Origin: CAVOHU01 sp963817885
Lineage (GTDB): Bacteria; Acidobacteriota; Vicinamibacteria; Vicinamibacterales; JAKQTR01
Direction: 5' to 3'
Length of the DNA: 64,000 bases
NCBI GenBank assembly: GCA_963817885.1
Contig: CAWFQE010000003.1
Location: 62,001-126,000 of the forward strand
Part shown: positions 1 to 7,893 of the stretch, piece by piece
Layout: every line of letters starts with the position of its first letter
How positions within the stretch are numbered: the stretch's first letter is position 1
Made by a program: the position numbers and the translations under genes
Notes under the pieces: generated by a model
Database searches by the model: none
Told to the model about the DNA's origin: nothing
Seen by the model: only the letters and a program-made list of their open reading frames with translations

Positions 1-656
1 TCGGGCTCGGTGAGGAGAAACCGGTTCTGATCGGTGAGAAAGAACCCCGGCGCGATCGCGTTGACGCGGATCTTCGGCGAGTATTCCTGCGCCATGTGCA
101 CGGCCAGCCACTGCGTGAAATTGCTGACGCCGGCCTTGGCGGCCGAGTAGGCCGCGATCCGCGTGAGGGGCCGCAGGGCATTCATGGACGACACGTTGAG
201 GATGTTGCCCGCGCCCTGGTCCACCATGATGCGGCCGAACACCTGCGACGGCAGGATCGTGCCGAGGATGTTCAGATCGAACACCCACCGGAGCGCGTCT
301 GCCGGCAGATCGAAGAACGACGGGTTGGCACGTGTCGTGGCCTCGGGCCTGTTGCCGCCGGCGCCGTTCACGAGGGCGTCGATCCGGCCGAACCGCTCGA
401 GGATGAGATCCGCGGCGTAGCGCAGGCTCTTCGGATCGAGCACGTCGGCCGGAGTCATGATGGCGCGGCTGGCGCCATCTGCCATCCGGTCGAGCAGGCG
501 CTCGGCGGGGTCGGAGTTGCGATCGAGCAACACCACGTTTGCGCCACATCCGACCAGCGCACAGGCGATCTCGCCTCCCAGAATCCCGGTGCCGCCAGTG
601 ACGACGACGGTCTGACCGGAGAAATCGTAGAGGTGCGTCAATTCGTCGAGGTTCAT
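1..656 (-). CDS. SDR-family oxidoreductase, D-mannonate oxidoreductase-like (3' end cut by window edge)
   Basis: The minus-strand frame opens at ATG 656-654 and stays open to base 1, so about 218 codons are present and the C-terminus is missing. It shows the classical SDR layout: a Rossmann glycine motif TGGTGILGG near residue 18, the NAG-type segment VNGAGG, the catalytic serine in NVSSMNA, and the Tyr-x-x-x-Lys pair in AAYSAAKAG. The stretch VNAIAPGFFLT with the following NRFLL is typical of SDRs that act on sugar acids, often annotated as D-mannonate oxidoreductases that reduce fructuronate to mannonate in uronate catabolism. Substrate is inferred from family resemblance only. A perfect GntR/FCD-type palindrome lies about 155 bp upstream, which fits a sugar-acid-inducible gene. 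Sure of the SDR family, moderately sure of the substrate. Confidence 0.85.
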   Translation of the reverse strand, partial: MNLDELTHLYDFSGQTVVVTGGTGILGGEIACALVGCGANVVLLDRNSDPAERLLDRMADGASRAIMTPADVLDPKSLRYAADLILERFGRIDALVNGAGGNRPEATTRANPSFFDLPADALRWVFDLNILGTILPSQVFGRIMVDQGAGNILNVSSMNALRPLTRIAAYSAAKAGVSNFTQWLAVHMAQEYSPKIRVNAIAPGFFLTDQNRFLLTEP

Positions 657-1178
657 GGCAGACCTCTCCATCGCGCCGGAGCCGATGCCTGGCGGCCCGC
701 AGATCGGGACGCGGAACGGATCACCGTGGCCGCCGAGGACGGGCGGCAGCCGCTGCTCGAAGGCGAAAACCCGGCCTGACCTGCAGGTTCTGGAAGGGCG
801 TTAGGCTGCATGTGGTCAGACCACAACTCTGGAACGCATCGCATAAGGCAAATCCACTTCAAGAAACTACGCGGGTCACGGCCGGGTGTCAATAGCGAAT
901 AGATCGCCGTGCGCGTTAGTATTCTGGCGCTTCAGAGCCCATGGCGCCCGTCGCCCGCCGCGCGGATCCGGCCTTCGTCAAGGTCGCGCCCGATCGAGAG
1001 TAGCAGGGCAGGTGGACGGACCACTGGTGCCGCGAGGTGGTGTCCTGGCGCTGTCAGCCAGGGGGCCGATTCACGGGAGGAGCCGGCGAAACCAGGGGGC
1101 GCCTGGCGCACCGGAAGTTGGGTGGATCGCAATGCCGGGTCCCTGTGTGATGATGGTCCTTACGAGGAGGGCTTCAGC
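657..1178. other. Intergenic region between the divergent SDR and cold-shock genes
   Basis: These 522 bases hold no convincing coding sequence; open frames here lack family resemblance and good start sites. The region must contain the promoters of both flanking genes. A 15-bp palindrome is present on the SDR side (811-825). On the cold-shock side there is room for a long 5' untranslated leader, as is known for cspA-type genes, but I cannot identify a cold-box or a clear promoter. Confidence 0.5.
811..825. promoter_or_regulatory. Perfect palindrome TGTGGTC-A-GACCACA, candidate GntR (FadR/FCD subfamily) operator
   Basis: Two 7-bp arms are exact inverted complements around a central A. The core TGGTC-N-GACCA matches the operator type bound by FCD-subfamily GntR regulators (TGGTC-n-GACCA class), many of which control sugar-acid and organic-acid genes. 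It sits about 155 bp upstream of the SDR start codon and about 350 bp upstream of the cold-shock gene, so the SDR (and any genes after it outside the window) is the likelier target. No GntR gene is in the window, so the regulator is inferred. Confidence 0.6.
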
Positions 1179-1379
1179 ATGTTGGGGACTATCAAGCGGC
1201 TCGTGCAGGACCGCGGCTTCGGTTTCATTTCAGCCGAGAACGGCTCCGAATATTTCTTCCACCGTGATCAGCTTCGCGGCGGATTGGCATTCGAGACGCT
1301 CAGGCCGGGCACGAAGGTGAACTTCGAACCGCAGGAAGGGCCAAAGGGCCCGCGCGCCGGTAACGTCGAACCCGCGTAA
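1179..1379 (+). CDS. Cold-shock domain protein (66 aa)
   Basis: A small single-domain OB-fold protein of the CspA family, which binds single-stranded RNA or DNA and melts mRNA structure. It begins MLGTIKRL, has RNP1 as DRGFGFIS and RNP2-like YFFHRDQL (the family norm is VFVHxSAI), and ends after the conserved proline-rich segment. ATG 1179 is chosen because a strong AGGAGG ribosome site lies at 1165-1170, and the longer upstream open frame has no family resemblance. Length is normal for the family. The RNP2 motif with YFF and Arg is divergent from canonical Csps, so it may be a constitutive paralog rather than a cold-induced one. Confidence 0.92.
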   Translation: MLGTIKRLVQDRGFGFISAENGSEYFFHRDQLRGGLAFETLRPGTKVNFEPQEGPKGPRAGNVEPA

Positions 1380-1392
1380 TCGCCCGCGCGGG

Positions 1393-1418
1393 GGGCGCCC
1401 TTGGACTCGAGGGCGCCC
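1393..1418 (+). terminator. Hairpin after the cold-shock gene, between convergent genes
   Basis: A perfect 9-bp stem (GGGCGCCCT / AGGGCGCCC) with an 8-base loop starts 14 bases after the cold-shock stop codon and lies 25 bases before the stop of the convergent TonB receptor gene. There is no T-tract, so it is a candidate bidirectional or Rho-assisted terminator. Confidence 0.5.
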
Positions 1419-1442
1419 TCCACGCGCCACTCGCGGGAACGG

Positions 1443-3560
1443 CTAGAACCTCACGGTCAGTGTCGCGTCGACCCGCCGGGCGGGCAGCCGGTAGTACTGT
1501 GCGTCTCCGAGCTCGCTCTCGGCGATGGGCGGCCGCTCATCGGTGAGGTTGCGGCCATCCACGCGCAGCTCCCATTTTCCAGACCGATACCCGACTGAGG
1601 CGCCAATGGTCCCATACGGGTCGGCGAGCGCGGTGTTGCGCATGTTGAGATACCGGCTGCCGACGTAGCTCCATTCGACACCTGCCGTCGGGCCGTGCTC
1701 CGGGCCGTAGACCAGTCCAAACGCGGCCAGGTGGCGCGCCGACATCTCGATTCGCTTGCCGCCAAGCTGGGTGGGAATGCCGTCGAACTCCGCGATGTAG
1801 TCGCGGAAGCGGGCATCGTGGAAGCTGTAGGTGGCGCGCCCTGTCAGGTGATGCGGCAGATACCAGGCGATTGCGCCCTCGATGCCCTGGAACCGCTCGG
1901 TTCCGGCATTGGCCAGCGCAGGCAGGCCGTTGACCGTCTGCGCCACGACGAGATTGGAGAACGCCATCCTGAAGTACCAGACCTCGGCCGAGACCTGCCC
2001 CTGGAACAGCCGGCTCTTGGCGCCGAGCTCGACGCTTTGTGAGGTCTCGGGCTTCAAGAGGCCTTCGGCTTCGGCTTCGCCGATGCCGAAGTCGAAGGCG
2101 GCAGGCTTGAACGTGTTGCGATAGTCGGCGAACAAGGCCAGACGATCGGCATCCCGGTGCCACGCGGTCCACATGACCCCGAGGCTGCCGCTTGGCCTGA
2201 CAGTCGTCTTCGTGTTCTCCCGGCCAGCGTCCGCCTCTGTGCCGCTGTGCGCGTCGCGCGCCTCGTTGGTGACATTGAGCCGCAGTCCCGCGTCGAGTCG
2301 CACCCCGGCGACCGGTTGCCACTCAGCCATCGCGTAGCCGCCCACGAAATCCCGCCGATCTTCGATCGACACGTCCAGCGTGGACGGCACGCCGGCCTGG
2401 GGCACGCTCGATCCATCGAGCGCGGCGGTGTAGTCGAAATCGGCGCCGTGCGCGGTGCCCATCCCGTGCAGGAAGTCGGCGCCGGCCGCGAACATCGTCT
2501 CGCCCTTGCGCCAGGAGACGTGCGAGTCGGCGTAGATGTCCGTGAGGTCGATGTGCTCGCGGATGCCCCTGGCATTGTCTGGCCCGTTGTCGAGCGTCAG
2601 CAGGTATCCGCGCAGGATGTCCTGCCGGGTGCGCGCCGCCGACGCGGTGGTCGTCCAGCTGAGCGTGCCGAGCGGCCGCTCGAAGCCCGCCATCAGCGTG
2701 CCCGCCCGGTGATTCTGGAACGCGCCTGAGGGATTCTGATTGCTGTCGAGCGGCACCAGTGGCGACAGCACCTGTCCGTCGCGCACCGACGGGCTCGCCG
2801 GCCGCTGGTCGAGCCACAGCAGATCCACGTTGAACCAGAAGCGCCCCTTCGGACCCCAGCTGGTGCTGTTGCGCCAGAGGGCGTGGCCGCGCGCAAACCA
2901 TGTGCGAGAGTCCGAGTAGCCCTGCCGGTCCCCGTCGAGCGTCAGCCTCGAGTCCCAGCCGCGCCCAAGCGGAACCTTGCTGCTGAAGAGTCCTCCGGCG
3001 CTGCCGAACTGTCCTGCATGGACCGACGCGGTGCGCCCGGACGCCGAGGCGTTCTTGTGCACGACGTGGATGACGCCCACAAACGAGGTGGCGCCGTAGG
3101 TGACGGCCGCCGGTCCGCGCAGGATTTCGATTCGCTCCACGTCGGTCAGGCTCAGCGCCGCCAGCGACGGATTGAATGCCCCGCCCCACGGCACGCCGTC
3201 GACGACGAGCAGGAAGGCGTCGAACTCCTTCAGGCCCCAGAACTCGGGCACCGCGCTGGCGGGCCCGCCATCGCCGCCCGGTGCGATCGACACGCCCGCG
3301 GCGAGCGCCAGGGCGCTTCGCAGGTCGCGCGCACCCAGGTTCCGGAGTTCGTCCGCCGTGATGACCTCGATGGAGGAGGGCACCTGGTCAGGCGATTCCG
3401 GCAGCTTGGTGGCGACAACCTCGACCCGTTCGGTGACGGTCGGCACGGTGGGTGCGGCTGGCGGCGGAGCGTTGGACGATTGTTGCTGTGCCTCGGCACC
3501 GAGCGGCAGCAGGACAGAAAGCAGCAAGCTCGCTCCCGCGAGCGCGGCAGAGCAGCGCAT
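1443..3560 (-). CDS. TonB-dependent outer-membrane receptor (705 aa)
   Basis: An outer-membrane receptor that imports a ligand using TonB-ExbBD energy. The signal peptide covers about residues 1-24 and ends GAEA before a QQQ stretch. The plug domain follows (about 45-160): ERVEVVATK, then SSIEVITADELRNLG, RSALALAAGVSI and ERIEILRGPAAVTYG, all hallmarks of the plug. The rest is a 22-strand-type barrel ending DATLTVRF with the C-terminal phenylalanine needed for BAM-dependent assembly. There is no carboxypeptidase-like N-domain, in contrast to the receptor at 22.2 kb. The ligand cannot be read from the sequence: siderophore, vitamin or glycan are all possible, and the compact size fits the iron/cobalamin class better than the SusC class. 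Confidence 0.92.
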   Translation of the reverse strand: MRCSAALAGASLLLSVLLPLGAEAQQQSSNAPPPAAPTVPTVTERVEVVATKLPESPDQVPSSIEVITADELRNLGARDLRSALALAAGVSIAPGGDGGPASAVPEFWGLKEFDAFLLVVDGVPWGGAFNPSLAALSLTDVERIEILRGPAAVTYGATSFVGVIHVVHKNASASGRTASVHAGQFGSAGGLFSSKVPLGRGWDSRLTLDGDRQGYSDSRTWFARGHALWRNSTSWGPKGRFWFNVDLLWLDQRPASPSVRDGQVLSPLVPLDSNQNPSGAFQNHRAGTLMAGFERPLGTLSWTTTASAARTRQDILRGYLLTLDNGPDNARGIREHIDLTDIYADSHVSWRKGETMFAAGADFLHGMGTAHGADFDYTAALDGSSVPQAGVPSTLDVSIEDRRDFVGGYAMAEWQPVAGVRLDAGLRLNVTNEARDAHSGTEADAGRENTKTTVRPSGSLGVMWTAWHRDADRLALFADYRNTFKPAAFDFGIGEAEAEGLLKPETSQSVELGAKSRLFQGQVSAEVWYFRMAFSNLVVAQTVNGLPALANAGTERFQGIEGAIAWYLPHHLTGRATYSFHDARFRDYIAEFDGIPTQLGGKRIEMSARHLAAFGLVYGPEHGPTAGVEWSYVGSRYLNMRNTALADPYGTIGASVGYRSGKWELRVDGRNLTDERPPIAESELGDAQYYRLPARRVDATLTVRF

Positions 3561-3657
3561 GGTCGACAGACTCCCCTGGCGGGATCAGTTCAGTTGGGAT
3601 GTACCCGTAGCGTCGATCATCGGCGAGGCCGACGCTCTACTACCATGATTCGTTGAA

Positions 3658-3684
3658 GGGCTAGAGGCTAGAGGCTTGAGGCCC
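3658..3684. repeat. Heptamer repeat block, inverted orientation, with hairpin ends
   Basis: Read on the minus strand it consists of TAGCCTC and AAGCCTC units, the same 7-bp family as the blocks at 3843, 9417 and 48011. Its flanks GAAGGGC (3655-3661) and GCCCTTC (3681-3687) form a perfect 7-bp stem. It lies in the upstream region of the TonB receptor. Confidence 0.6.
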
Positions 3685-3842
3685 TTCGAGTCGCGATGGC
3701 CACAACTGGCACTGTGGAGCTGACGGGCCACCGAATCGGTGGTCCTCGGAAACGGGGGCCGCGTGAGCGGCCCCGGCAGACCGCTTTGAGTGGCTCACAT
3801 ATTCGAAAGCCCCCGGATCTGCCAGGGGGATTGTTACCCTTC
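3685..3842. other. Non-coding spacer with several hairpins between inverted heptamer blocks
   Basis: No gene is seen. The segment has a GGGGCCGC stem closed by a GTGA loop (GCGGCCCC on the other side, about 3755-3774), a near-perfect palindrome CCACCGAATCGGTGG (3728-3742), and a CCCCC...GGGGG pair around 3810-3828. It is flanked by heptamer blocks in opposite orientation. I tried to fit it to a cobalamin riboswitch, because a TonB receptor follows on the minus strand, and could not find the conserved boxes. Confidence 0.35.
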
Positions 3843-3891
3843 TAGCCCCAAGTCTTAAGCCTCAAGCCTCAAGCCTTAAGCCTCAAGCCCC
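3843..3891. repeat. Seven-unit tandem heptamer repeat, consensus AAGCCTC
   Basis: Exactly 49 bases divide into seven 7-bp units: TAGCCCC, AAGTCTT, AAGCCTC twice, AAGCCTT, AAGCCTC and AAGCCCC. The last base overlaps the stop codon of the minus-strand gene that ends at 3891. Related blocks occur at 3658-3684, 9417-9451 and 48011-48066. Confidence 0.8.
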
Positions 3892-5051
3892 TACATCCCC
3901 CCGCCCTTGAGACACTCCCCCAGCAGAATCCGCTTCACGCGGTCCGGGTTGTTGATGATCGAGTAGAACTCGTCCAGGTACGCTTTCGCGTCACGGCGCG
4001 TTCGATCGGTGAGGTCGGGGAGCGAGTCGAACACGGCCATCATGGCGGTCCGCTTCTCCCGGAACGGTACGAGCGCCTTATCGAACTGGTCCATCGTCCG
4101 GCACGGGCCGCGGAAGAGCCGCTGGCGGGTCGACGACAGCTCGAGCCGCTTGTCGGGCGCGGCATACGGGGTGTCGACCAGGCCTGCGCTGTCGAAATCG
4201 TAGGTGATGGGGTAGCGGATACCGGATTCCAGCTGCACGATCGACACGTTGTGGCGCGACACGATCGAGAAGTCCGTGTTGCCGATCATCCACTGGAAGA
4301 GCGTCATGAATAGCAGCCCGTCGTTGTCGAGCCCGAGGAACCGCTGGCCCGTGATCTGCGCCAGCCGGCCCTCCATCCTCCGGGCGACATCCACGTCGGC
4401 CTCGAGGAAGAACCCGTACCGGCTCGCGACGTTCTTGCCTGTCGCCTCATCGATGTACGTGGCCCGGGCCAGTCGCGCGCGAAACGATCGCGCGGTGAGC
4501 AGGTTGAAGAGCCTGTAGGTCGCGTATTCACGCAGCACATACTGCTCGTAGGCGGTGTCGCTCTGGCAGTGGGTGGCGAGCTTCAGCGAGTCCTGCCCGG
4601 CGAATGGCGTCCCTTGCAGCCCCGTTTTCGGGAAGTCGATCTTCAGCGGCGCGAACCCGCACACAGCCGAGCGCAGGCGAAGGTTGCCGCGTGTGCCCAG
4701 CTGCACCGGGATGGACACCTCGGTGCCTTTGACGCCCGCCACGGTGATGGTTCCCGGAAACCGCTTCGTGCTTTGGGGATCGCGGTCCTTGTTGATGGCC
4801 TTGAAGTCCGCCCTGATCGTCACGGGCAGCGGATCGTCCGCCTGGAAGAGGGCAAGACCCTCCGCTTCCACGCGGCGCTTTCGGACGGTCGCGGCATCCG
4901 GCCAGGGCTCGGCAAGCTTGGCGACGGTCTTCGCCTGTTTCTCTGCGGCCGTCGCGGCCTGGCCCGAGCCGGCCGGCGGCGCCTGGCCCGCCAGCACCGC
5001 GACAGTCGCGATGGCCACGCCCAGCATCAATCCCGTCGCGCGCAGTCTCAT
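3891..5051 (-). CDS. Secreted protein of unknown function, paralog A (386 aa)
   Basis: I do not recognise a named family. The start at 5051 (MRLRATGLML) is preferred over the longer frame to 5090 because it gives a clean signal peptide ending near LAGQ. The mature protein is close to the product of the next gene upstream: both share KLAEPWPD, ADFKAIN-x-DR, THC-x-x-D-x-x-YEQYVLREY, a GNTD-[FY]-S segment followed by HNV, and YP-x-x-YD-[FY]-D-x-x-GLV-x-x-PYA. The spacing of GNTD, HN and YDFD is reminiscent of kinase-like catalytic loops (CotH or HipA style D...N...DxD), but that is a weak inference. It follows its paralog with a 42-bp gap, so the two are probably co-transcribed. A heptamer repeat abuts the stop codon. 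Confidence 0.75.
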   Translation of the reverse strand: MRLRATGLMLGVAIATVAVLAGQAPPAGSGQAATAAEKQAKTVAKLAEPWPDAATVRKRRVEAEGLALFQADDPLPVTIRADFKAINKDRDPQSTKRFPGTITVAGVKGTEVSIPVQLGTRGNLRLRSAVCGFAPLKIDFPKTGLQGTPFAGQDSLKLATHCQSDTAYEQYVLREYATYRLFNLLTARSFRARLARATYIDEATGKNVASRYGFFLEADVDVARRMEGRLAQITGQRFLGLDNDGLLFMTLFQWMIGNTDFSIVSRHNVSIVQLESGIRYPITYDFDSAGLVDTPYAAPDKRLELSSTRQRLFRGPCRTMDQFDKALVPFREKRTAMMAVFDSLPDLTDRTRRDAKAYLDEFYSIINNPDRVKRILLGECLKGGGM

Positions 5052-5093
5052 GGAGGCTCCCGTCATATCCGGCGCCCCGGTTGCGCCCAAAGC

Positions 5094-6321
5094 CTAAACC
5101 GTTCCTTTCTTGCAGCCGTCGATCAGCTTGCCTTTCACCCGGCCCGGCGACTCGATCAGCGAAAAGAAGTCTCCGAGGAATTCCTTGATCCCGTCGAGTG
5201 TCCGCCGATCGATGCCGGCCTGCTTGTCGAACAGGCCAAGGATGTCGTTCTTTTTCGCCCGGAAGCGCGCGAGCACCGGTTCAAGTTCCGCAGCCGTCTT
5301 GCAGGGGCCCCGGTAGAGGCGCTCCCGCACGGACTGAATCCCCAGCTTCCGGTCCGGAGACGCATACGGAGGATTGACAAGGCCCGTGACGTCGTAGTCG
5401 TACGGGACCGGGTACAGGACGTTGGCTTCGGTCTTGAGCAGGAAGACGTTGTGCAGCGTGAACAGTGAGTAGTCCGTGTTGCCGAGCATGAACTCGAAGA
5501 TCGACAAGAACAGGAGCGATTCCTGGTCCTGGTCCGCGAACTGGGTCCGCGGCAACACAGCAAGCCTGGCTTCCATGCGGCGTGCGAGGTCCTCTTCGCT
5601 TTCGAGGAAGAACGCATAGCGCGTCGTCTCGGTCTTCCCGGTCACCGGATCCGCGTAGGTGGCCCGTACCAGGCGGGCGCGCAGCGATCGCGGGCGTGAG
5701 GAGGTTGTTCGCCTTGTAGGCCAGGTACTCCCGAAGCACGTACTGTTCGTAGTCCGAATCGTCCCGGCAGTGCGTGACGAGCTTCAGTTCTTTCTGGCCG
5801 TCGAATAGGGTTCCGTCCAGCTTCGCCCGCCCGTCCTTCGGAAACTCGACCCGAAGCGGCACGAAATCGCAAACCCTGGGCTGCCGCCGGATGACTCCAC
5901 GCGGGCGGAACTCAATCGGCAGCGACACGGCCTTGCCGCCGGCATCGGTGTAGGTCATCGTGCCGGGGAAGACGTTGGTGCTGGTCCGGCTCCGATCCCT
6001 GTTGATGGCCTTGAAGTCGGCCTTGAGCGTGATCGGGAGGACATCCTCGGACTGGAACAGAGGCCGGCCCTCGGACTCGAGGCGCCGCTTGGTGCGCGTC
6101 GCTTCGTCGGGCCAGGGCTCGGCCAGTTTACCGAGGCTCTTCAACTGCTTGGGCGAAGCTCCGGCCTGTCCACGGCCGGGCGGGGGCGATTGCTGGCCGG
6201 CCAGGACGGCGCAGGTGCCGATCGCGGCGCTGCAGACGAGCGCTGCCATCACGCGACGCGCGCGCGTCGCGGATCGGTTCACCGCGGCCGCGTGCGTCAT
6301 TCCGGTCTCTCGTCTCAACAT
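5094..6321 (-). CDS. Secreted protein of unknown function, paralog B (about 408 aa, one frameshift in this sequence)
   Basis: Paralog of the gene at 3891-5051, with the same signal peptide, KLAEPWPD, YEQYVLREY, GNTDYS, HNV and YDYD-x-TGLV blocks. The start at 6321 has a strong AGGGAGGA ribosome site. The frame breaks at about 5690-5694: the upstream part reads NNLLTP and then becomes nonsense, while the matching continuation (RSLRARLVRATY) lies one base further on. Removing one base from the CCCGCG run restores an uninterrupted protein that aligns with paralog A throughout. The break is therefore more likely a sequencing insertion than true decay, although a pseudogene cannot be excluded. It is first in a two-gene unit and divergent from the two-component genes at 6.6 kb. 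Confidence 0.7.
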
Positions 6322-6579
6322 GCGATCCTCCCTGCCACCGGCCGAACGGCGATCACCGCATCCGGAACGTGCTTCGATCGACTGGCCCGCTCCCGCGGAT
6401 CGCCGTCACGCCGGGAGATCTGGATCGCCAAGACGATAGAGGGCTGCGGGATGCGCGTCAAGTCCGGCTGATAGCCGACCCGACGAGTGACCCGCGCCGG
6501 GGGGCCGCTGCGGCGGGCCACGCGCCCGCGCGGGGTCGGGATTGGATTCCGATCAAGTATCATCAGGTCACCCTTTCTT

Positions 6580-7866
6580 ATGGCGTTCGATCTGTTCCGT
6601 TCCCGATCCGAACTCGCGTCGAAGCCGCAGGCGGCGGAGTGGCAGATCCTCCGCGATTTCAACCGATCGCTGGCCCTCATCGTCGACCTCGACGCGCTCA
6701 GGTCCAGCATCGTCACGCGGCTTCACGAGTTGTTCCGCGCGGACCGGGTCGTCATCTTCCAGCTCGACGCGGACAAAGGGCTCTTTTCGCCAGCCCACGC
6801 CCTCGGCCATCCGCTCGACGATTTGTCCGGGCTGTTCTTCCGGCAGCGGGGCCGGCTCGCCAGGTGGTTGATCGTCAACGAAACCGTCCTGACCGTGCCG
6901 GTCGAGGCCGGCGTCTACGAGTACCTGGACGAGCCCGAGCAGGCGCTGCTGACCCGGGTGGGCGCGCGCATCTGCGGGCCGCTCGTGAGCCTGAATCGTT
7001 TGACGGGAATCATCACGCTCGGTTCCACCAATCCCGCCTGGCGGTTGACCGCCGAGGACACCGAGCGGCTCCTCGCCCTGGCGGGCCAGGCTGGCCTTGC
7101 CCTCGAGAACGCGCTCCTGTACCAGGAGCAGCGGGATCGCCTGAAGCGCCTGCACCGGGCCGAGCGACTGGCTGCGGCGGGGCAGCTGGCAGCCGGCGTG
7201 GCGCACGACATCCGGAACCCGCTCACGGCCATCAGGTCCACGATCCAGTATCTTCGCCAGGACTTCCCGGAGCAGGGCCCGAAGCGTGAACTGGTCGACG
7301 AGGTGTTGACCGAGGTCGACCGCATCGACCGCACGGTCAACGGCCTCCTCAGCCTGACACGGACACGGTCGTTCGAGCCCGAGGTGACCGACCTGCTCGA
7401 CATCCTCCGCCAGTCGGTCACGCTCATCCGCGCGGAAGCGAGGCGGCAGGAGGTGCGGATCGAGGAGGCGATCGACGTCCTCGACGCCCGGTGCTCGGGC
7501 GATCCGGGCGAGCTCAAGCAGCTGTTCGTGAACCTGCTCATGAACGCGCTGCAGGCCATGCCGCAGGGCGGTCTCCTGCGCGTCGAGGCCTCGCCCGTCG
7601 TCGCCGAGCCCCAGCGCGCGCCGCGCGCGGTGCGCATCGGCATCGCCGACACGGGCATCGGCATCGCGCCGGAACACGTCGAGCGCGTCTTCGACCCGTT
7701 CTTCACGACGAAGCGCGACGGGACCGGCCTCGGGCTGGCGATCTGCCACGGGATCGTGGAGCGGCACCGGGGCGACATCGACATCAGCAGCGAAGTCGGC
7801 CGCGGCACCCGGGTGAGCGTGTCCCTGCCGCTGCTCGCCGCGCACCTTCGCGACTCGGTCGAGTGA
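6580..7866 (+). CDS. GAF-domain sensor histidine kinase, NtrB-like (428 aa)
   Basis: Cytoplasmic sensor kinase with no membrane segments. An N-terminal GAF domain (about residues 10-170, starting DFNRSLALIVDLD) is followed by a short coiled linker, then the dimerisation domain with the phospho-accepting His209 in VAHDIRNPLTAI, and a GHKL ATPase domain with the N-box NLLMNALQAM, G1 DTGIGI and G2 GTGLGLAICHG. ATG 6580 is preferred over the upstream open frame (to 6487) because the family resemblance begins there. A TATCAT hexamer at 6559-6564 could be a -10 element, although no -35 is evident. The gene ends 27 bp before a sigma-54-type response regulator, its probable partner. The signal is unknown; GAF domains often bind small ligands or cofactors. 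Confidence 0.92.
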   Translation: MAFDLFRSRSELASKPQAAEWQILRDFNRSLALIVDLDALRSSIVTRLHELFRADRVVIFQLDADKGLFSPAHALGHPLDDLSGLFFRQRGRLARWLIVNETVLTVPVEAGVYEYLDEPEQALLTRVGARICGPLVSLNRLTGIITLGSTNPAWRLTAEDTERLLALAGQAGLALENALLYQEQRDRLKRLHRAERLAAAGQLAAGVAHDIRNPLTAIRSTIQYLRQDFPEQGPKRELVDEVLTEVDRIDRTVNGLLSLTRTRSFEPEVTDLLDILRQSVTLIRAEARRQEVRIEEAIDVLDARCSGDPGELKQLFVNLLMNALQAMPQGGLLRVEASPVVAEPQRAPRAVRIGIADTGIGIAPEHVERVFDPFFTTKRDGTGLGLAICHGIVERHRGDIDISSEVGRGTRVSVSLPLLAAHLRDSVE

Positions 7867-7893
7867 GTCCAGGCCTCATCGGAGCAGCACGAA

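Noticed and set aside
96..779. A 227-codon plus-strand frame at the left edge.
   Set aside because: The minus strand of the same region encodes an SDR oxidoreductase with all catalytic motifs, so this is a shadow.
3685..3842. A cobalamin riboswitch upstream of the TonB receptor.
   Set aside because: There are several stems, but the B12 box and the other conserved boxes are absent in both directions.
3843..3891. A CRISPR array because of the regular repeats.
   Set aside because: Units are 7 bases and directly adjacent with no spacers, and no cas gene is present.
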